Source: Corynebacterium sp.
GTDB lineage: Bacteria; Actinomycetota; Actinomycetes; Mycobacteriales; Mycobacteriaceae
Direction of reading: 5' to 3'
Assembly (NCBI RefSeq): GCF_030532325.1
Contig: NZ_JAUNLS010000005.1
Location: 80,250-144,249, forward strand
DNA length: 64,000 nt
A program made the position numbers and the translations under genes. The notes beneath the pieces are model-generated. The model searched no databases and was not told the origin of the DNA. It saw only the letters and a program-made list of their open reading frames with translations. This document shows positions 48,308 through 56,975 of the stretch, piece by piece; positions within the stretch are counted from its first letter, which is position 1; each line of letters begins with the position of its first letter.

Positions 48308-49546
48308 ATGCCTCGACGTTCCATTCGTCCTGCCTCTTTCCGCCGCGCGCTTGCCTCCTGTGGCGCCGCACTGACCATCGCCGCTGGCACCGTGAGCCTG
48401 GCCGCTGCGCCGGAGGCTCAGGCTGCATCTTCTATGGCCGACTTCAAGGCCGGCAGCTCCGAAGCCCTCTACAGCACCGTCTCCCCGGTCATCGCGCAGT
48501 GGTCCCAGAACCCCGCCACCGCCGGCCAGCTCACCGAGCTCTACCGCATGCTGCAGGCCACCCCGCTGCGCGGGCTGCCGCTGTGGAACCTGTGGGGCGA
48601 GCCCACCCCCTACCCGCCCTCGAGCGAGCGCGACTTCGACGCCCCGCACCTGGTGCGCCGTGAGAAGGACGAGCGCTTCGACGTCGAGCGCCTGTGGGTA
48701 GCCTCCCCAGCCATGCGCCGCGAGGTGCAGGTGCAGATCCAATACCCCAAGGACCGCACCGCGCCCGCGCCTATGCTCTACCTCCTCGACGGCGTGTCCG
48801 CCCCCGTCCAGTCCGGCTGGCTGCGCAAGGGCGACGTCCAAGGCGCCCTGGCCAACGAGCACGTCACCGCGGTCATGGCCGTGGAAGCCGGCGGTACCAA
48901 CTACACCGACTGGAATGAGACCGACCCCTACCTCGGCCGCTCAAAGTGGGAGACTTTCCTCACCCAGGAGCTGCCCGGCGTGCTGGAGGCGGAGTCCACC
49001 GGCATTGCCTTCAACGGTGAGCGCTACATCGGCGGGCTCTCCATGGGCGGGGCAGCCGCCGCCCGCCTGGCCAACCTGCACCCGCAGCTCTACACCGGCG
49101 CCTTTTCCATTTCCTCCTGCTACTCCACCACCAGCACCTCCGGCCGCGAGCTGCTCAACCTGGCCACCCGCGCGATGGGCGGCAAGCCGGAGAAAATGTG
49201 GGGCGTGGGCAACACCCCGCAGCGCCTGCGCAATGACATCACCGCCAACCCGGCGGGCCTGGCCTCGATGCGCACCTACTTCTATGTGGGCAACGGCAAC
49301 GCCAGCCAGCAGGACCTGCAAACCATCCGCCCGGATGGCGTCTCCACTCTGGTGGGGGATATCGCCCTGGAGAAGCTGGCCAATACCTGCACCCATGAGC
49401 TTGAGGATTCCATGACCTCCCGCGGCATGGCGGGCAACGCCGAGTTTGATTACCACGACAGCGGCGTGCACGAGTGGTCCTACTACAAGCGCCAGCTGCC
49501 TGCGGCGTGGGCCTCTGTCTCGCAAGGGAAGTACACCTACCGCTAA
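48308..49546 (+). CDS. cmt: Corynomycolyltransferase (antigen 85-type), third copy
   Basis: 412 aa with a long signal peptide (MPRRSIRPASFRRALASCGA...SLAAAPEAQA, twin-Arg-like at the start). Nucleophile elbow YIGGLSMGGAAAARL (Ser near 243), catalytic His in DSGVHEWSYY at the end, and WETFLTQELPGVLEAE in common with the other two. GGAG lies 7 nt before ATG 48308. It is divergent from fas, so the shared gap carries control elements for both fatty acid synthesis and mycolate transfer. The sequence is more distant from the two tandem copies than they are from each other. Confidence 0.92.
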   Translation: MPRRSIRPASFRRALASCGAALTIAAGTVSLAAAPEAQAASSMADFKAGSSEALYSTVSPVIAQWSQNPATAGQLTELYRMLQATPLRGLPLWNLWGEPTPYPPSSERDFDAPHLVRREKDERFDVERLWVASPAMRREVQVQIQYPKDRTAPAPMLYLLDGVSAPVQSGWLRKGDVQGALANEHVTAVMAVEAGGTNYTDWNETDPYLGRSKWETFLTQELPGVLEAESTGIAFNGERYIGGLSMGGAAAARLANLHPQLYTGAFSISSCYSTTSTSGRELLNLATRAMGGKPEKMWGVGNTPQRLRNDITANPAGLASMRTYFYVGNGNASQQDLQTIRPDGVSTLVGDIALEKLANTCTHELEDSMTSRGMAGNAEFDYHDSGVHEWSYYKRQLPAAWASVSQGKYTYR

Positions 49547-49944
49547 ATCTCAGGTGGGCCCCTGCGCGGGTTGAGCTGCGTGCGGATTGAGCTGAGCACA
49601 AACCGCCCTAAATGGCGAAAGTCGCGCCAATCGAGCGCTGAAATCCGAGACTTTTGCCAATTGGGGCGGTTTGGCATGCACGCCGCCTGCTGAGCGTGTG
49701 GGGTAATACCAAACAAGCCCCCGAAAACTCGAGTTTCGGGGTCCTTGTGTGCAATGAAGCCACAGCAGCACCCACCGGGAGGTGGCAGTGTCACCGCTGC
49801 GAAGGAAGAGCGGCCTGCGCGGCACCCACATTTTTTGTAGGCTAAGCATCACCGCGTCCTGAGTGCCCATCACGGGGGAAGGGCACCGCATATCCGGAAC
49901 GCGGGAGATCACTACAACGAAGATGACCACTACTTGGGGGGACA
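49547..49944. other. Intergenic region with dispersed repeat copy 2
   Basis: About 400 nt without a convincing gene. Short open frames on both strands come from the repeat at 49703-49764. Sequence near 49585-49675 is A/T-richer with a GCGCCAATCGAGCG-type palindromic patch of unclear meaning. Confidence 0.55.
49703..49764 (-). repeat. Dispersed intergenic repeat with a conserved hairpin, copy 2
   Basis: In minus orientation it matches 27784-27845. CCCCGAAA and TTTCGGGG pair perfectly around CTCGAGT, where copy 1 uses G-U pairs. The stretch CGGGGGCTTGTTTGGTAT is identical in both copies. Confidence 0.7.
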
Positions 49945-50973
49945 ATGTCTAAAAAGGTATCCAAAAACAAAAAGGATCAACGCACAAAGAAGCAGAAGGA
50001 CATCAAGACTCCGCCGCGGCTGAGCAAGCGCCGCGTCATCGCGGCGGCGAAGCGGGTGGGCCTGCACTACGAGGAGTTACAAGACGGCACACCGGCGCTG
50101 CGCATTCCCGGCGGGCGCATCGGCTTTTCTGTGGATGAGCACCAGGGCTTCCTGCACAGCACCGGCTATTGGGACAAGGACGTAGAGTTCAACCCAGACG
50201 CGCCGCCGATTGAGCTGCAGATTAATGAGCTTAACCGTGGCCTCGTTCCCGGCACCGTCAAGGCCGTGCCCTGTGGGGGATCCGCGCGCCACTGGCACGT
50301 GGAGGTCGCCGCGCTTGTCTTCCCACTGGATCGCGCCACCAACGCGCAGCTCGATCTCATGATCGCCACGCAGGCCAAACGCATGGTCGAGGCATTCAAG
50401 AGGCTCGACGCCGAGCTTGATGGCACACCCCGCCCGCACGCCGTTGCGCAGCCCACGGGAACCGGGGTGCGCCCGGTGGCGCGGAAGCGTACCAGCGCCA
50501 CCTATGACATCCAGGAGACTGATTGGGGGCGCTTCGTGGAGTTTTTCCTGCCCTTCGTGCTTGATGTGGAGGATTTCTATGCGGATGGCTACCTGCCGGA
50601 GGACGTTGACAGGATTACCCTTCAGGGGTCCTGCTACGACATGGAGATTGAGCCCGCCTATGACGGGACGGAGGATATCCTATTCACTGCGACTGTGCCG
50701 GCCGCGCGCTGCACGTGTGACTTTGCACAGGTGTTGGAGTGGTCCAGGCAGACCAACGAGTGCCAAGACGTTATCACCACGTGCGTGGTGGTGGACAATG
50801 ATGAGCTCTTCCTTCACTGCAGCGCCAGGATGGTCACCGAATGGGGACACACCATGCAGCAGTTCCTGACGGCGGGGCCGGGGCTCGTCCCGTCGCTGCG
50901 GTCCTGTGCAACGGATTTCCTTGAGGAATTTAACCCAGGCCAGTTCGAGAGCTTCCAGGACGTCGCGGCTTAA
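49945..50973 (+). CDS. YbjN-domain-containing protein
   Basis: 342 aa. A Lys-rich N-terminus (MSKKVSKNKKDQRTKKQKDIK) precedes two YbjN-like domains (about 30-155: LSKRRVIAAAKRVGLHYEEL ... HWHVEVAALVFPLDR; about 185-335: WGRFVEFFLPFVLDVEDFYADG ... LFLHCSARMVTEWGHTM). YbjN proteins have a type III chaperone-like fold; roles in corynebacteria are unknown. GGGGGG precedes ATG 49945. Its stop codon coincides with the stop of the truncated fadD copy at 50970. Confidence 0.75.
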   Translation: MSKKVSKNKKDQRTKKQKDIKTPPRLSKRRVIAAAKRVGLHYEELQDGTPALRIPGGRIGFSVDEHQGFLHSTGYWDKDVEFNPDAPPIELQINELNRGLVPGTVKAVPCGGSARHWHVEVAALVFPLDRATNAQLDLMIATQAKRMVEAFKRLDAELDGTPRPHAVAQPTGTGVRPVARKRTSATYDIQETDWGRFVEFFLPFVLDVEDFYADGYLPEDVDRITLQGSCYDMEIEPAYDGTEDILFTATVPAARCTCDFAQVLEWSRQTNECQDVITTCVVVDNDELFLHCSARMVTEWGHTMQQFLTAGPGLVPSLRSCATDFLEEFNPGQFESFQDVAA

Positions 50974-50975
50974 CG

Positions 50976-51041
50976 GGACGCTGAGCGCTCTTTCAGCAGC
51001 GCGAGCAGGTCCGCCTGCACCTCGCGGCGGCGGACCTTGCC
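50976..51041. repeat. 66-bp direct repeat, copy A (duplicated fadD 3' end)
   Basis: Identical over 66 nt to 51989-52054, which is the coding 3' end of fadD. On the minus strand, copy A still reads ...ALLKERSAS then Arg and a stop (TAA at 50970-50972), so it looks like the original fadD terminus cut off from its gene. Confidence 0.9.
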
Positions 51042-51114
51042 GATAAAAACGCTGTAGTGTTGTCACTGAGACATGTGTTCCTAGGGGGGGATAGTCCTGC
51101 AGCCGGTCATGTGA

Positions 51115-51142
51115 TTGCGATCTCACTAGTTAATAATAAGGT
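51115..51142 (+). promoter_or_regulatory. Candidate promoter of the secreted-protein gene
   Basis: TTGCGA (51115-51120) and TAAGGT (51137-51142), 16 nt apart, in an A/T-rich stretch ahead of ATG 51172. Confidence 0.35.
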
Positions 51143-51171
51143 GAGGCGATATTAGGAAGAGGAATGTTTTT

Positions 51172-51513
51172 ATGAGGCGAATAGCTAGTCGATTTCTATT
51201 AATCGCTGGTGCGTTCTCTTTCGCGCTGACGCCTGTTCCCCCTTCGGCGTTGGCAGCTGCAGTTACGGCTCAATGCCAAGTGATAAAAATTGGACTTGGT
51301 GGGGATATCGTTGGCCACGTTTATGGAAATGCTTCGAACCTCAACGATGCCAAGAAAGACGCGAATCGGTACGTTCCATTCGGGCACTATAAGCGGCATT
51401 GCAAGGCAGTTAGTCCGCGTAAATCTGGGTATTTTCCCGGAGGTGGCGGGGGCTTTAGAGGGGGAAGTTTCGCTGCCCCTGGGGCGGAAACGGGGGACTG
51501 GGGCAGGGGTTAA
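51172..51513 (+). CDS. Small secreted protein with Gly-rich C-terminus
   Basis: 113 aa with AGGAAGAGGA before ATG 51172. The signal peptide is MRRIASRFLLIAGAFSFALT...ALAAA. The mature part of about 85 residues has two Cys (AQCQVIKIGLGG and KRHCKAV), is basic, and ends in a Gly-rich tail (YFPGGGGGFRGGSFAAPG). I recognise no family. It is the main cargo gene of the repeat-flanked segment and is exported, so an extracellular or surface role is likely. Confidence 0.65.
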   Translation: MRRIASRFLLIAGAFSFALTPVPPSALAAAVTAQCQVIKIGLGGDIVGHVYGNASNLNDAKKDANRYVPFGHYKRHCKAVSPRKSGYFPGGGGGFRGGSFAAPGAETGDWGRG

Positions 51514-51536
51514 AATTACAAAACTGTCATGAAATC

Positions 51537-51935
51537 TTAGTCTTCGATGTTCCGAGTCGGTGTCCAGCGCTCAAGTTTTCTGAATCCAACGCTGCTCGGA
51601 AAAGCATCTGCTGGTGCGCGTTCTTCGTCCAAAAGGAAAAAGGATGTTAAGGGTTCATCGTGACTGGTGAGAACCTTATCGGTGGCATGGACAATTGTTG
51701 TGTAGATAAAAAGCCGCAGATCTTTGTGGTTCTCGTGAGGTCGTTCAATCTTGAATTGAGAGATGAGATCTTCCTGCATTTCCTTAGAGTCTATTTCGGA
51801 CGCTTCAGCGCATGTGAAAAGGATGCTAATGCCCTCGTGTTTTTCGGCTTTGCACACTCTGTTGAGATACCGATTGTGAGCCCGTTCTAAGCTGGGCTCA
51901 TTCGCCACAAAATAAGTGTCCACTGCAACAATCAT
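51537..51935 (-). CDS. 132-aa hypothetical protein
   Basis: Starts MIVAVDTYFVANEPSLERAH with AGGA about 8 nt upstream of ATG 51935. Strand-helix alternation (IVAVDTYFV, ISILFTCAEAS, RLFIYTTIVHATDKVL, SFFLLDEE) suggests a compact alpha/beta fold; no TM or signal. It converges with the secreted-protein gene (23-nt gap) inside the repeat-flanked segment. No family recognised. Confidence 0.6.
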   Translation of the reverse strand: MIVAVDTYFVANEPSLERAHNRYLNRVCKAEKHEGISILFTCAEASEIDSKEMQEDLISQFKIERPHENHKDLRLFIYTTIVHATDKVLTSHDEPLTSFFLLDEERAPADAFPSSVGFRKLERWTPTRNIED

Positions 51936-51982
51936 TAAACAGTCCTATCCGCTGAATGTCTTCGTGCAGCTTAGCTGAACGC

Positions 51983-53722
51983 TTAGCTGGACGCTGAGCG
52001 CTCTTTCAGCAGCGCGAGCAGGTCCGCCTGCACCTCGCGGCGGCGGACCTTGCCCAGCTGGTCGGAGGCCAGGTGCTCGAAGTGGTAGAAGGTACGCGGG
52101 ACCTTGTAGCGGGTCAGCCGCTGGCGGCAGAACTCCTTCATGCCCTCGGGGTCGAGGGCGGCGCCGTCGTGCAAGATGACGCAGGCCACCACGTCCTCGG
52201 AGCCATCGGCGCGCGGGCGGCCCACGATGGCCACGTCGGTGACGTCGGGGTGCTCGCGGATGACCTCCTCGACCTCCGCGGGGTAGACGTTGAAGCCGCC
52301 GGTGATCACCATTTCCTTGATGCGGGAGACGATCTTGATAAAGCCATCGGGCTCCATGACGGCCATGTCCCCGGTGCGGAACCAGCCGTTGTGGAAGGCC
52401 TTGGCGGTGGCCTCCGGGTTGTTGAGGTAGCCCTGGAAGACCTGCGGCCCGCGGGCCAGCAGCTCGCCGGGGGTGCCATCCGGCTGGGTCTCGTCAAGGT
52501 TATCCGGGTTGGCAATGCGGATCTCGGTGTCGGGGAAGGGGATACCGATGTAGCCAGGGCGCCGGTTGTGGTTCATGGGGTTGCCCACCAGCACCGGGGC
52601 GGTTTCCGTCAGGCCGTAGCCCTCCACCAGTAGCCCGCCGGTCATCGCCTCCCACTCGGTGACGGTCTCGGTGGGCAGGGTGGCCGCGCCCGAGAGGCTG
52701 TTGGCCACGCCTTCGATGCTGATGTCCTTGGCGCGGGCGGCCTCCATGATCTTGGTGTAGAGCGTGGGAACACCCGGCAGCCAGGTGGGCGGGTGCTTCT
52801 TCATGATGTCCATGAGCAGTGGAATCTTCGGCGCCGGGGTGAGGATGAGCTCGCCGCCGATGTACACGCCCAGCGCCGCGATGAGCGTGAGGCCGTAGGT
52901 GTGGAACATGGGCAGCGCGGCGAGCATGCGCTCCGGCTTCTGGCCCAGCGCGGGCACCCAGGCCTCGCCCATCTTGACGTTGGCGCAGATGTTGCCGTGG
53001 GAGAGCTGCGCGCCCTTGGGCGCGCCGGTGGTGCCGGAGGTGTAGAGGATGAGGGCGGTGTCGGAGGGGGTGACGGGGGCGTCGCCAAGCTGGCGCCCGG
53101 TGCCGCCGATGGCGCTGCCGGTGAGGACGTTCCAGCCCACGGTATTGGGCGCGGGGCCGGTGAGCTGGTTGCGCTTGTCGCGGATGAAGGGCAGCGGGAT
53201 GCGCAGCAGCGCTTGCTGGCGCCGCGGCATGGCCTCGGTAATGTCCACGGAGACGATGGTCTCCAGCGGGGTGGTGGAGCGCAAGGACTCGAAGGTGGGG
53301 CTGACCTTGTCCCACACGATGGCCACGCGGGCCTGATGATCCTGGAACATCGGCTCCAGCTCGCCGGCGGTATACAGCGGATTGTGCTCCACCACGATAG
53401 CGCCCAGCTTGAGCACCGCGTAGAAGGCCGCCACGTGCTGGGGGCAGTTGGGCAGGGCGATGGCCACGCGGTCACCGGGGCGGATACCAAAGGCCTTGAG
53501 GCCTGCCGAGGCTGCCCGGACCATCGCGTCCAGCTCCCGGTAGTTCATGCGGCGGCCGAAGAACCAGGTGGCGGGCCAGTCGCCGTGGGCGGAGAGGTTG
53601 TCGTTGTAGAAGTCCAGCAGCGTGGCCTCGCCGTAGTCCAGGGTGTGCGGCGTCCATTCCGCGTAGTGCTTGAGCCAGGCTTTGGACTGGTAGGCAGAAG
53701 CGGCGGCGGGGGATTCGGGCAC
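51983..53722 (-). CDS. fadD: Long-chain acyl-CoA/AMP ligase (FadD), copy 1
   Basis: 579 aa ANL-superfamily enzyme that activates fatty acids with ATP. AMP-binding motif ILYTSGTTGAPKGAQLSHGN near 235, GYGLTETAP near 380, the GWFRTGDMAVMEPDGF and KEMVITGGFNVYPAEVEEV motifs, and the catalytic Lys region KVPRTFYHFEHLASDQLGKVRRRE. AAGGAG precedes ATG 53722. It is closely similar to the next fadD copy, a tandem duplication. Its 3' 66 nt are repeated at 50976, and a palindromic operator-like site lies 43-63 nt upstream of the start. Confidence 0.93.
   Translation of the reverse strand: MPESPAAASAYQSKAWLKHYAEWTPHTLDYGEATLLDFYNDNLSAHGDWPATWFFGRRMNYRELDAMVRAASAGLKAFGIRPGDRVAIALPNCPQHVAAFYAVLKLGAIVVEHNPLYTAGELEPMFQDHQARVAIVWDKVSPTFESLRSTTPLETIVSVDITEAMPRRQQALLRIPLPFIRDKRNQLTGPAPNTVGWNVLTGSAIGGTGRQLGDAPVTPSDTALILYTSGTTGAPKGAQLSHGNICANVKMGEAWVPALGQKPERMLAALPMFHTYGLTLIAALGVYIGGELILTPAPKIPLLMDIMKKHPPTWLPGVPTLYTKIMEAARAKDISIEGVANSLSGAATLPTETVTEWEAMTGGLLVEGYGLTETAPVLVGNPMNHNRRPGYIGIPFPDTEIRIANPDNLDETQPDGTPGELLARGPQVFQGYLNNPEATAKAFHNGWFRTGDMAVMEPDGFIKIVSRIKEMVITGGFNVYPAEVEEVIREHPDVTDVAIVGRPRADGSEDVVACVILHDGAALDPEGMKEFCRQRLTRYKVPRTFYHFEHLASDQLGKVRRREVQADLLALLKERSASS
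51989..52054. repeat. 66-bp direct repeat, copy B (3' end of fadD)
   Basis: Identical to 50976-51041. It encodes the last 22 codons of fadD copy 1 before the final residue and stop. In the insertion model this copy restored the reading frame after integration. Confidence 0.9.
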
Positions 53723-53764
53723 GGTGGCACTCCTTGGGAGAGACGGGGACAGGGTCAGTTACAG

Positions 53765-53785
53765 GAAACAAAACAATTTTGTTTC
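53765..53785. promoter_or_regulatory. Operator-like palindrome upstream of fadD copy 1
   Basis: GAAACAAAA (53765-53773) and TTTTGTTTC (53777-53785) are perfect 9-bp arms with a CAA spacer. On the minus strand a TATACT -10-like hexamer lies just upstream (complement of 53791-53796), so a bound repressor would cover the transcription start. Confidence 0.65.
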
Positions 53786-53854
53786 GCACAGTATAACCAT
53801 GTCCCGGCCGGGCTCCCCGCTAGCCCGGCCACGCCGTGGCGGGCAGGGCCGGAG

Positions 53855-55561
53855 TTACTTCTCAGCCTTGAGGCGAGCGAGCAGATCCTCCTGCACCTCG
53901 CGGCGGCGGATCTTGCCCATCTGATCCTTGGCCAGGGTCTCAAAGTGGTAGAAGGTGCGCGGGACCTTGTAGCGGGTCAGGCGCTCGCGGCAGTAATCCT
54001 TGAGGGCCTCGGGGTCGAGCGCGGCGCCGTCGGCAAGCGCAATGCAGGCCACGACGTCCTCGGAGCCGTCGGAGCGCGGGCGGCCCACCACGGCGGCGTC
54101 CTCCACGTCCGGGTGAGCCAGCAGGACTTCCTCCACCTCGCCGGGGTAGACGTTGAAGCCACCGGTGATGATGATCTCCTTGATGCGGCTGACCAGGCGG
54201 ATGAAGCCATCCTCCTCCATGATGCCCAGGTCACCGGTGCGGAACCAGCCGTCGTGGAAGGCGTTCTCGGTGGCCTCCGGGTTGTTGAAGTAGCCCTTGA
54301 ACACCTGCGGGCCGCGGGCGAGCACCTCGCCCTCCTGGCCGTCCGGCATGGTCTCGTCCAGGTTATCCGGGTTGGCAATGCGGATCTCGGTGTCCGGGAA
54401 GGGGATGCCCACGTAGCCGGGGCGGCGGTCCGAGGTCATGGGGTTGCCCACGATGATGGGGGAGCACTCGGTCAGGCCGTAGCCCTCCACCAGCAGGCCG
54501 CCGGTGTACTTCTCCCACTTCTCCACGGTGCTCACCGGCAGGGTGGAAGCACCGGAGAAGGCCGCGCGCACTCCGTCGAGGGAGATGTTGTCCTTCTCCG
54601 CGGTGGCCACGATGCGCTCGTAGAGGGTGGGCACGCCCGGCACCCAGGTGGGGGTGTGCTTCTTCATGAGGTTCATGATGAGCGGCATCTGCGGGCTGGG
54701 CAGCAGCACCAGCTCGCCGCCGATGAGCTGGGACAGCGTGACGTTCATGGTTAGGCCGTAGGCATGGAAGAAGGGCAGGGCGGCCAGCATGCGCTCGGGC
54801 TTATCCCCCAGGCCCGGCACCCAGTGCTTGCCCTGCAGCAGGTTGGCAAAGAGGTTGCCGTGGGAGAGCTGCGCGCCCTTCGGCGCACCCGTGGTGCCCG
54901 AGGTGTACATGATGAGCGCGATGGAGTCCTTGGTGATCTCCTCCGGGGTGGTGATATCGGAGCCGTCGCCGCCGATGGCGTTGCCGGTCAAGGTCTCCCA
55001 GGGCACCGTGTTGGGTGCCGGGGCAGAGAGCTGATCGCGCTTGGACTTGAGGAAGGGCAGGCGCAGGGCCACGCGCTGGGCGGTGGGCATGGCATCAATC
55101 ATGTTGATGGAGACCACGGTTTCCAGGTTGGTGGTGGCGCGCAGCTTCTCCAGGGTGGAGGCCGTCTTGTCCCAGGAGATGGCGATGCGCGCGCCGTGAT
55201 CCTGGAAGAGCCCCTCCAGCTCGTGGGCGGTGTAGAGCGGGTTGTGCAGCACCGCGATGGCCCCCAGTTTGAGTACCGCGTAGAAGGCCGCGACGTGCTG
55301 CGGGCAGTTGGGGGCAACAATGGCCACGCGGTCACCGGGGCGCACGCCGAAAGCGCGCAGGCCGGCCGCGGCGCGGCGCACCTGACGGTCCAGTTCCGCA
55401 AAGGTCTGCGTGCGGCCAAAGAAGTAGGTGGCGGGGCGGTCCGGGTTCAGCGCCAAGTTGTTGTCGTAGATATCCAGGAGCGTCGTCTCACCGTACTCCA
55501 GGGTGTGCGGGGTCCATTCCGGATAGAACTGGAGCCACGCCTTGGACTCGTATGCCGACAT
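53855..55561 (-). CDS. fadD: Long-chain acyl-CoA/AMP ligase (FadD), copy 2
   Basis: 568 aa, colinear with copy 1: ALIMYTSGTTGAPKGAQLSHGN, GYGLTECSP, GWFRTGDLGIMEEDGF, KEIIITGGFNVYPGEVEEVL, KVPRTFYHFETLAKDQMGKIRRRE. ATG 55561 (MSAYESKAWLQF) was chosen over in-frame 55612 because AAAGG lies just upstream and copy 1 aligns from here. It ends 132 nt before copy 1 begins and starts 75 nt from the divergent mshA. Two ligases side by side suggest different chain-length or pathway use (for example mycolate precursors against beta-oxidation), not shown by the sequence. Confidence 0.93.
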   Translation of the reverse strand: MSAYESKAWLQFYPEWTPHTLEYGETTLLDIYDNNLALNPDRPATYFFGRTQTFAELDRQVRRAAAGLRAFGVRPGDRVAIVAPNCPQHVAAFYAVLKLGAIAVLHNPLYTAHELEGLFQDHGARIAISWDKTASTLEKLRATTNLETVVSINMIDAMPTAQRVALRLPFLKSKRDQLSAPAPNTVPWETLTGNAIGGDGSDITTPEEITKDSIALIMYTSGTTGAPKGAQLSHGNLFANLLQGKHWVPGLGDKPERMLAALPFFHAYGLTMNVTLSQLIGGELVLLPSPQMPLIMNLMKKHTPTWVPGVPTLYERIVATAEKDNISLDGVRAAFSGASTLPVSTVEKWEKYTGGLLVEGYGLTECSPIIVGNPMTSDRRPGYVGIPFPDTEIRIANPDNLDETMPDGQEGEVLARGPQVFKGYFNNPEATENAFHDGWFRTGDLGIMEEDGFIRLVSRIKEIIITGGFNVYPGEVEEVLLAHPDVEDAAVVGRPRSDGSEDVVACIALADGAALDPEALKDYCRERLTRYKVPRTFYHFETLAKDQMGKIRRREVQEDLLARLKAEK

Positions 55562-55636
55562 GTGTGACCTTTCGGTTGCGTAACTTACAGCACCGGCCAG
55601 TATAGACCGCACATGCCCGGTCTAGAATGAGTCACT

Positions 55637-56902
55637 ATGCGCATCGCGATGATTTCCATGCACACCTCGCCTATTGAGCAGCCGGGCTCGGGCGACGCCG
55701 GCGGGCTTAACGTCTACGTCCTCAACACGGCGCGCCAGCTGGCTAAAAAAGGCATCGCGGTGGACATCTACACCCGCGCCACCCGCCCCAGCCAGGGCGA
55801 AGTGGTGGAGGTGGAGGAGAACCTGCGCGTCATTAACATCGTGGCCGGGCCCTACGAGGGGCTGAGCAAGGAGGAGCTGCCCACCCAGCTGGTGGCCTTT
55901 ACCGGCGGCATCTATAACTTCTCGCGCTGCTTCAATGTGCACTACGACGTCATCCACTCCCACTACTGGCTCTCCGGCCAGGTGGGCTGGCTGCTGCGGG
56001 ATCTGTGGGACGCGCCCCTGGTGCACACCGCGCACACCCTGGCCGCGGTGAAGAACAAGCACCGCAGCATCGAGGACACCGAGGAATCGGAGGCGCGCCG
56101 CATCTGCGAGCAGCAGCTGGTGGATAATGCTGACATCCTGGTGGTCAACACCGAGCAGGAGACCCGGGACCTGGTGGAGCATTACGACGCCGACCCGCAG
56201 CGCATCGTGGTGGTCTCGCCGGGCGCGGACACCGAGCTCTACACCCCGGGCACCGACCGCATGACGGAGCGCTCCCGCCGCCAGCTGGGCATCCCGCTGC
56301 ACGCCAAGGTGGTGGCCTTCGTGGGCCGCCTGCAAAAGTTCAAGGGCCCGGAGGTGCTCATCCGCGCCACCGCCGAGCTCATGAAGCGCGACCCCGAGCG
56401 CAACGTGCGGGTGGTCATCTGCGGCGGGGCCTCGGGCGCAAACTCCTCGCCGGATACCTACCACTGCCTGGCCCGCCAGCTCGGCGTGGAGCGCACCGTG
56501 CGCTTCTTGAGCCCGCGGCCCCCGCAGGAGCTCGTTGCCGTCTACCAGGCCGCGGACATCGTGGCGGTGCCCAGCTACAACGAGTCCTTCGGGCTGGTGG
56601 CCATGGAGGCGCAGGCCTCCGGCACCCCGGTGGTGGCCGCCGCGGTGGGCGGGCTGCCCATCGCCGTGGCGGACGGCCAGACCGGCCTGCTCGTGCACTC
56701 CCACTCGCCGGAGGATTGGGCCGATGCCCTCGAACAGCTGCTTGACGACGACCCCCGGCGCATCGCCATGGGCGAAGCCGCCGTCGAGCACGCCCAACAG
56801 TTCAGTTGGGCGGCGGCGGCCACCCAACTGGAGAAGATCTACGCTGAGGCCATGACCATTGAGATCCCGGACTGCCACGCGCGCCGGGCGACGGGCTACT
56901 AG
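55637..56902 (+). CDS. mshA: D-inositol-3-phosphate glycosyltransferase (mycothiol synthesis)
   Basis: MshA transfers GlcNAc from UDP-GlcNAc to inositol 3-phosphate, the first step of mycothiol. 421 aa, GT-B fold of family GT4: [28 protein letters not shown] at the start, [15 protein letters not shown], the C-terminal [17 protein letters not shown], and the nucleotide-sugar motif [23 protein letters not shown] (E-x7-E). TAGAAT lies 8 nt before ATG 55637 (nearly leaderless). The position before gpmA and senX3-regX3 is conserved in actinobacteria. Confidence 0.95.
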   Translation: MRIAMISMHTSPIEQPGSGDAGGLNVYVLNTARQLAKKGIAVDIYTRATRPSQGEVVEVEENLRVINIVAGPYEGLSKEELPTQLVAFTGGIYNFSRCFNVHYDVIHSHYWLSGQVGWLLRDLWDAPLVHTAHTLAAVKNKHRSIEDTEESEARRICEQQLVDNADILVVNTEQETRDLVEHYDADPQRIVVVSPGADTELYTPGTDRMTERSRRQLGIPLHAKVVAFVGRLQKFKGPEVLIRATAELMKRDPERNVRVVICGGASGANSSPDTYHCLARQLGVERTVRFLSPRPPQELVAVYQAADIVAVPSYNESFGLVAMEAQASGTPVVAAAVGGLPIAVADGQTGLLVHSHSPEDWADALEQLLDDDPRRIAMGEAAVEHAQQFSWAAAATQLEKIYAEAMTIEIPDCHARRATGY

Positions 56903-56975
56903 GCCGGCCGCGCGCCGAGTGTTTCCGGCGGGATTTTCGTGGCGGGGCCGCAGACATCGTGGCATGCTTGAGACC

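Larger units (their letters stand above)
51042..51988. mobile_element. Putative small inserted element bounded by 66-bp direct repeats
   Basis: A segment of about 950 nt, visibly A/T-richer than its flanks, lies between the two repeats and carries one secreted-protein gene and one unknown gene in opposite directions. Insertion at a gene's 3' end with regeneration of that end is the pattern of site-specific integrative elements. No integrase or transposase gene is present, so it would be a remnant, a satellite mobilised in trans, or a product of recombination. Confidence 0.55.

Noticed and set aside
51042-51988. Insertion sequence
   Set aside because: No transposase and no terminal inverted repeats; the boundary is a long direct repeat of a gene end, which fits site-specific integration or duplication instead.
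52793-54754. 653-codon plus-strand frame spanning both fadD genes
   Set aside because: It crosses two well-defined minus-strand genes and their intergenic gap, so it cannot be an independent gene.
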